DNA of 16,008 bases from an uncultured Coriobacteriaceae bacterium. Lineage in GTDB: Bacteria; Actinomycetota; Coriobacteriia; Coriobacteriales; Eggerthellaceae. The position numbers and the translations under genes are program-made. Location: contig USJN01000006.1 in NCBI GenBank assembly GCA_900554945.1, positions 1 through 16,008 on the forward strand. Reading direction: 5' to 3'. Of the stretch, positions 14,755-16,008 are shown piece by piece. Under the pieces are notes generated by a model. It did no database searches, was not told where the DNA came from, and worked only from the letters and a program-made list of their open reading frames with translations. Positions within the stretch are counted from its first letter, which is position 1. The number at the start of each line of letters is the position of its first letter.

Positions 14755-16008
14755 CTAGTGGCGCGGAAAACGCGGCTTGGCGGAGGCGCCGCGGGAACGA
14801 CGCTGGCGAGTGGAACTCCCCCGCTCACCCGAGGCGGCAGAGCGGGACGCGGAACCCCCTCGCTCACCTGGGACAGCAGCACGCGACGCGGAATCCCCGC
14901 GCTCGGCGGGAGCATCCTCCGTCGGCACGACGCGCCCGACCACGCGCGTTGCGTGCGCGGCGGCCGCCTGCTTGTCGCGCTCGGCCAAAGCCATGCGAAC
15001 CTTCCCGTACTCCCAAACCAGAAGCACGAGCAGGATGCACATCACGATGAGGTACCCGATGATGGCGCCCGGCAGCCCCGTGAAATTCACCAGCAGAATC
15101 GGGACGAAAAGCGAGAACCCAAACGTGATCAGGTAAAGCTTCGTCACAGTACGCTGCTGGCGCAGCACCGTGACCACCTGATAGAGAAAATCGATGCAGG
15201 CAGTGACGCCGCCGGCAGCGAGCATGATGAACACAAGCCCGCGGAACTGCTCGAAATCCACACCGTAGAGGAAGCTCATGACCGTGATGCCGACCCAGCC
15301 CATGATGAGAGCCATCACGACGGTGATGCCCACGATCACCGCCACGATCACGACGATGATCATGTCGAAGCGCTTGCGCTTCTCGGGGTCGGCCCACACG
15401 GCGGCCATCTTCACGAGCATCGGCTTGTAGATGAGCTGCGCGGTGAGCAGGATGCCCATAGCCGGGAAGTAGAGCACGTTGTAGTAGAGCTGGTTGTCGT
15501 AGGAAAGCACGCCTTCCATGACGAACTTGGGCATGTTGTCGATGAGCGAGTAGAGGAACAGCGCGACGAACAGTGGGGCGCACTGCTTGAAAAGCGCGAC
15601 GACGCTGTCGAAGTTTGCGCGCGCCGACGTGGGCGTTTCCCAAATCGCGAGCGGCAAGGTGAGCACGATGAACGAAATGCCCGCAGCAACGGCCATCGCG
15701 ATGCAGGAGACGCTGACGCTGCGCGTGACGAACAACGCGATGGAGAACACCACGAGCACGAGCACCGAGCGGAACGCCTGGGAGATGCCCGCGAGATAGA
15801 GCTTGTCCTTCTGCTGAAGGCGGCCCTCGTAGACGTCGGCTAAGCCATCGACCATCTTGTAGACGTACACGCCCATGCTGATTGTGAACATCTCGTCCGC
15901 ATAACCCCTGATGGCGCAATATATCCACCCGACAACGAGCATAGCCGCGCACGTGAGCCAGCGGTTGAGCTGATAATCCGAGAACGAGTGCGCCTCATCC
16001 AGGTCGGA
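14755..16008 (-). CDS. Polysaccharide flippase/lipopolysaccharide-type exporter, Wzx/PST-like (5' end outside window)
   Basis: The frame is open from the right edge to a TAG at 14755-14757, giving 417 visible codons. The first in-window Met (15940-15942) is internal, because 22 open codons precede it. The product is polytopic, with many hydrophobic segments. Motifs of the MOP/PST flippase superfamily are visible: MGVYVYKMVDGLADVYEGRLQQ, a polar-loop segment SLIDNMPKFVMEG, then YNVLYFPAMGILLTAQLIYKP. Such proteins flip lipid-linked sugar units across the membrane. The C-terminal cytoplasmic tail (last 65 or so residues) is Ser/Arg/Ala-rich and contains three imperfect 13-residue repeats. It lies upstream of guaB on the same strand, 272 bp away. 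Substrate identity cannot be inferred. Confidence 0.85.
   Translation of the reverse strand, partial: SDLDEAHSFSDYQLNRWLTCAAMLVVGWIYCAIRGYADEMFTISMGVYVYKMVDGLADVYEGRLQQKDKLYLAGISQAFRSVLVLVVFSIALFVTRSVSVSCIAMAVAAGISFIVLTLPLAIWETPTSARANFDSVVALFKQCAPLFVALFLYSLIDNMPKFVMEGVLSYDNQLYYNVLYFPAMGILLTAQLIYKPMLVKMAAVWADPEKRKRFDMIIVVIVAVIVGITVVMALIMGWVGITVMSFLYGVDFEQFRGLVFIMLAAGGVTACIDFLYQVVTVLRQQRTVTKLYLITFGFSLFVPILLVNFTGLPGAIIGYLIVMCILLVLLVWEYGKVRMALAERDKQAAAAHATRVVGRVVPTEDAPAERGDSASRAAVPGERGGSASRSAASGERGSSTRQRRSRGASAKPRFPRH
14791..14907 (-). repeat. Three imperfect 39-bp tandem repeats in the flippase tail
   Basis: In-frame units at about 14907-14869, 14868-14830 and 14829-14791 encode AERGDSASRAAVP, GERGGSASRSAAS and GERGSSTRQRRSR. 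The unit length is a multiple of three, so copy-number changes would keep the frame. Confidence 0.65.

Overview
The window looks like chromosomal DNA from a GC-rich Actinomycetota of the class Coriobacteriia, probably Eggerthellaceae. The clues are high GC in third codon positions, an S-layer-homology (SLH) surface protein, DMSO-reductase-type respiratory remnants beside a LuxR-type HTH gene, and a clostridial/coriobacterial-style IMP dehydrogenase. This assignment is an inference, because no rRNA or other taxonomic marker is present.

Layout, left to right. (1) Positions 1-186 hold the possible 3' end of a + strand gene. (2) A secreted BspA-like leucine-rich-repeat protein with three C-terminal SLH repeats lies on the minus strand (187-2193). 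(3) A decayed respiratory locus follows. It has an intact dmsC-like quinol-oxidising membrane anchor (2397-3308), a torD-like chaperone lacking its 5' half (3318-3638), and a LuxR HTH gene lacking a recognisable sensory domain (3731-4273). No dmsA or dmsB is present. (4) A SanA/YdcF-family envelope protein (4310-4966) is followed by the housekeeping leucyl-tRNA synthetase leuS (5126-7681), with a strong terminator between them. (5) A three-gene minus-strand signalling operon (7760-10550) encodes a LytTR response regulator, a polytopic AgrC-like kinase half with the phosphoacceptor His but no ATPase domain, and a second protein with the GHKL ATPase domain but no phosphoacceptor His. (6) A 347-bp divergent intergenic region carries a two-copy repeat of about 73 bp bounded by 12-bp inverted repeats. 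(7) Two + strand genes encode the ribosome-assembly GTPase YsxC/EngB and a family-4-type glycosyltransferase. (8) A perfect 18-bp bidirectional terminator separates them from guaB (12965-14482, minus). (9) A Wzx-like polysaccharide flippase (14755 to the right edge, minus) has a repeat-rich basic tail and no start inside the window.

Most of the window is housekeeping and cell-envelope genes. The most interesting part is the signalling operon. Its two membrane proteins are complementary halves of a histidine kinase, which suggests trans-phosphorylation within a heterodimer feeding one LytTR regulator. The second point of interest is the collapsed dms locus, where an anchor subunit with conserved quinol-site residues survives without catalytic partners.
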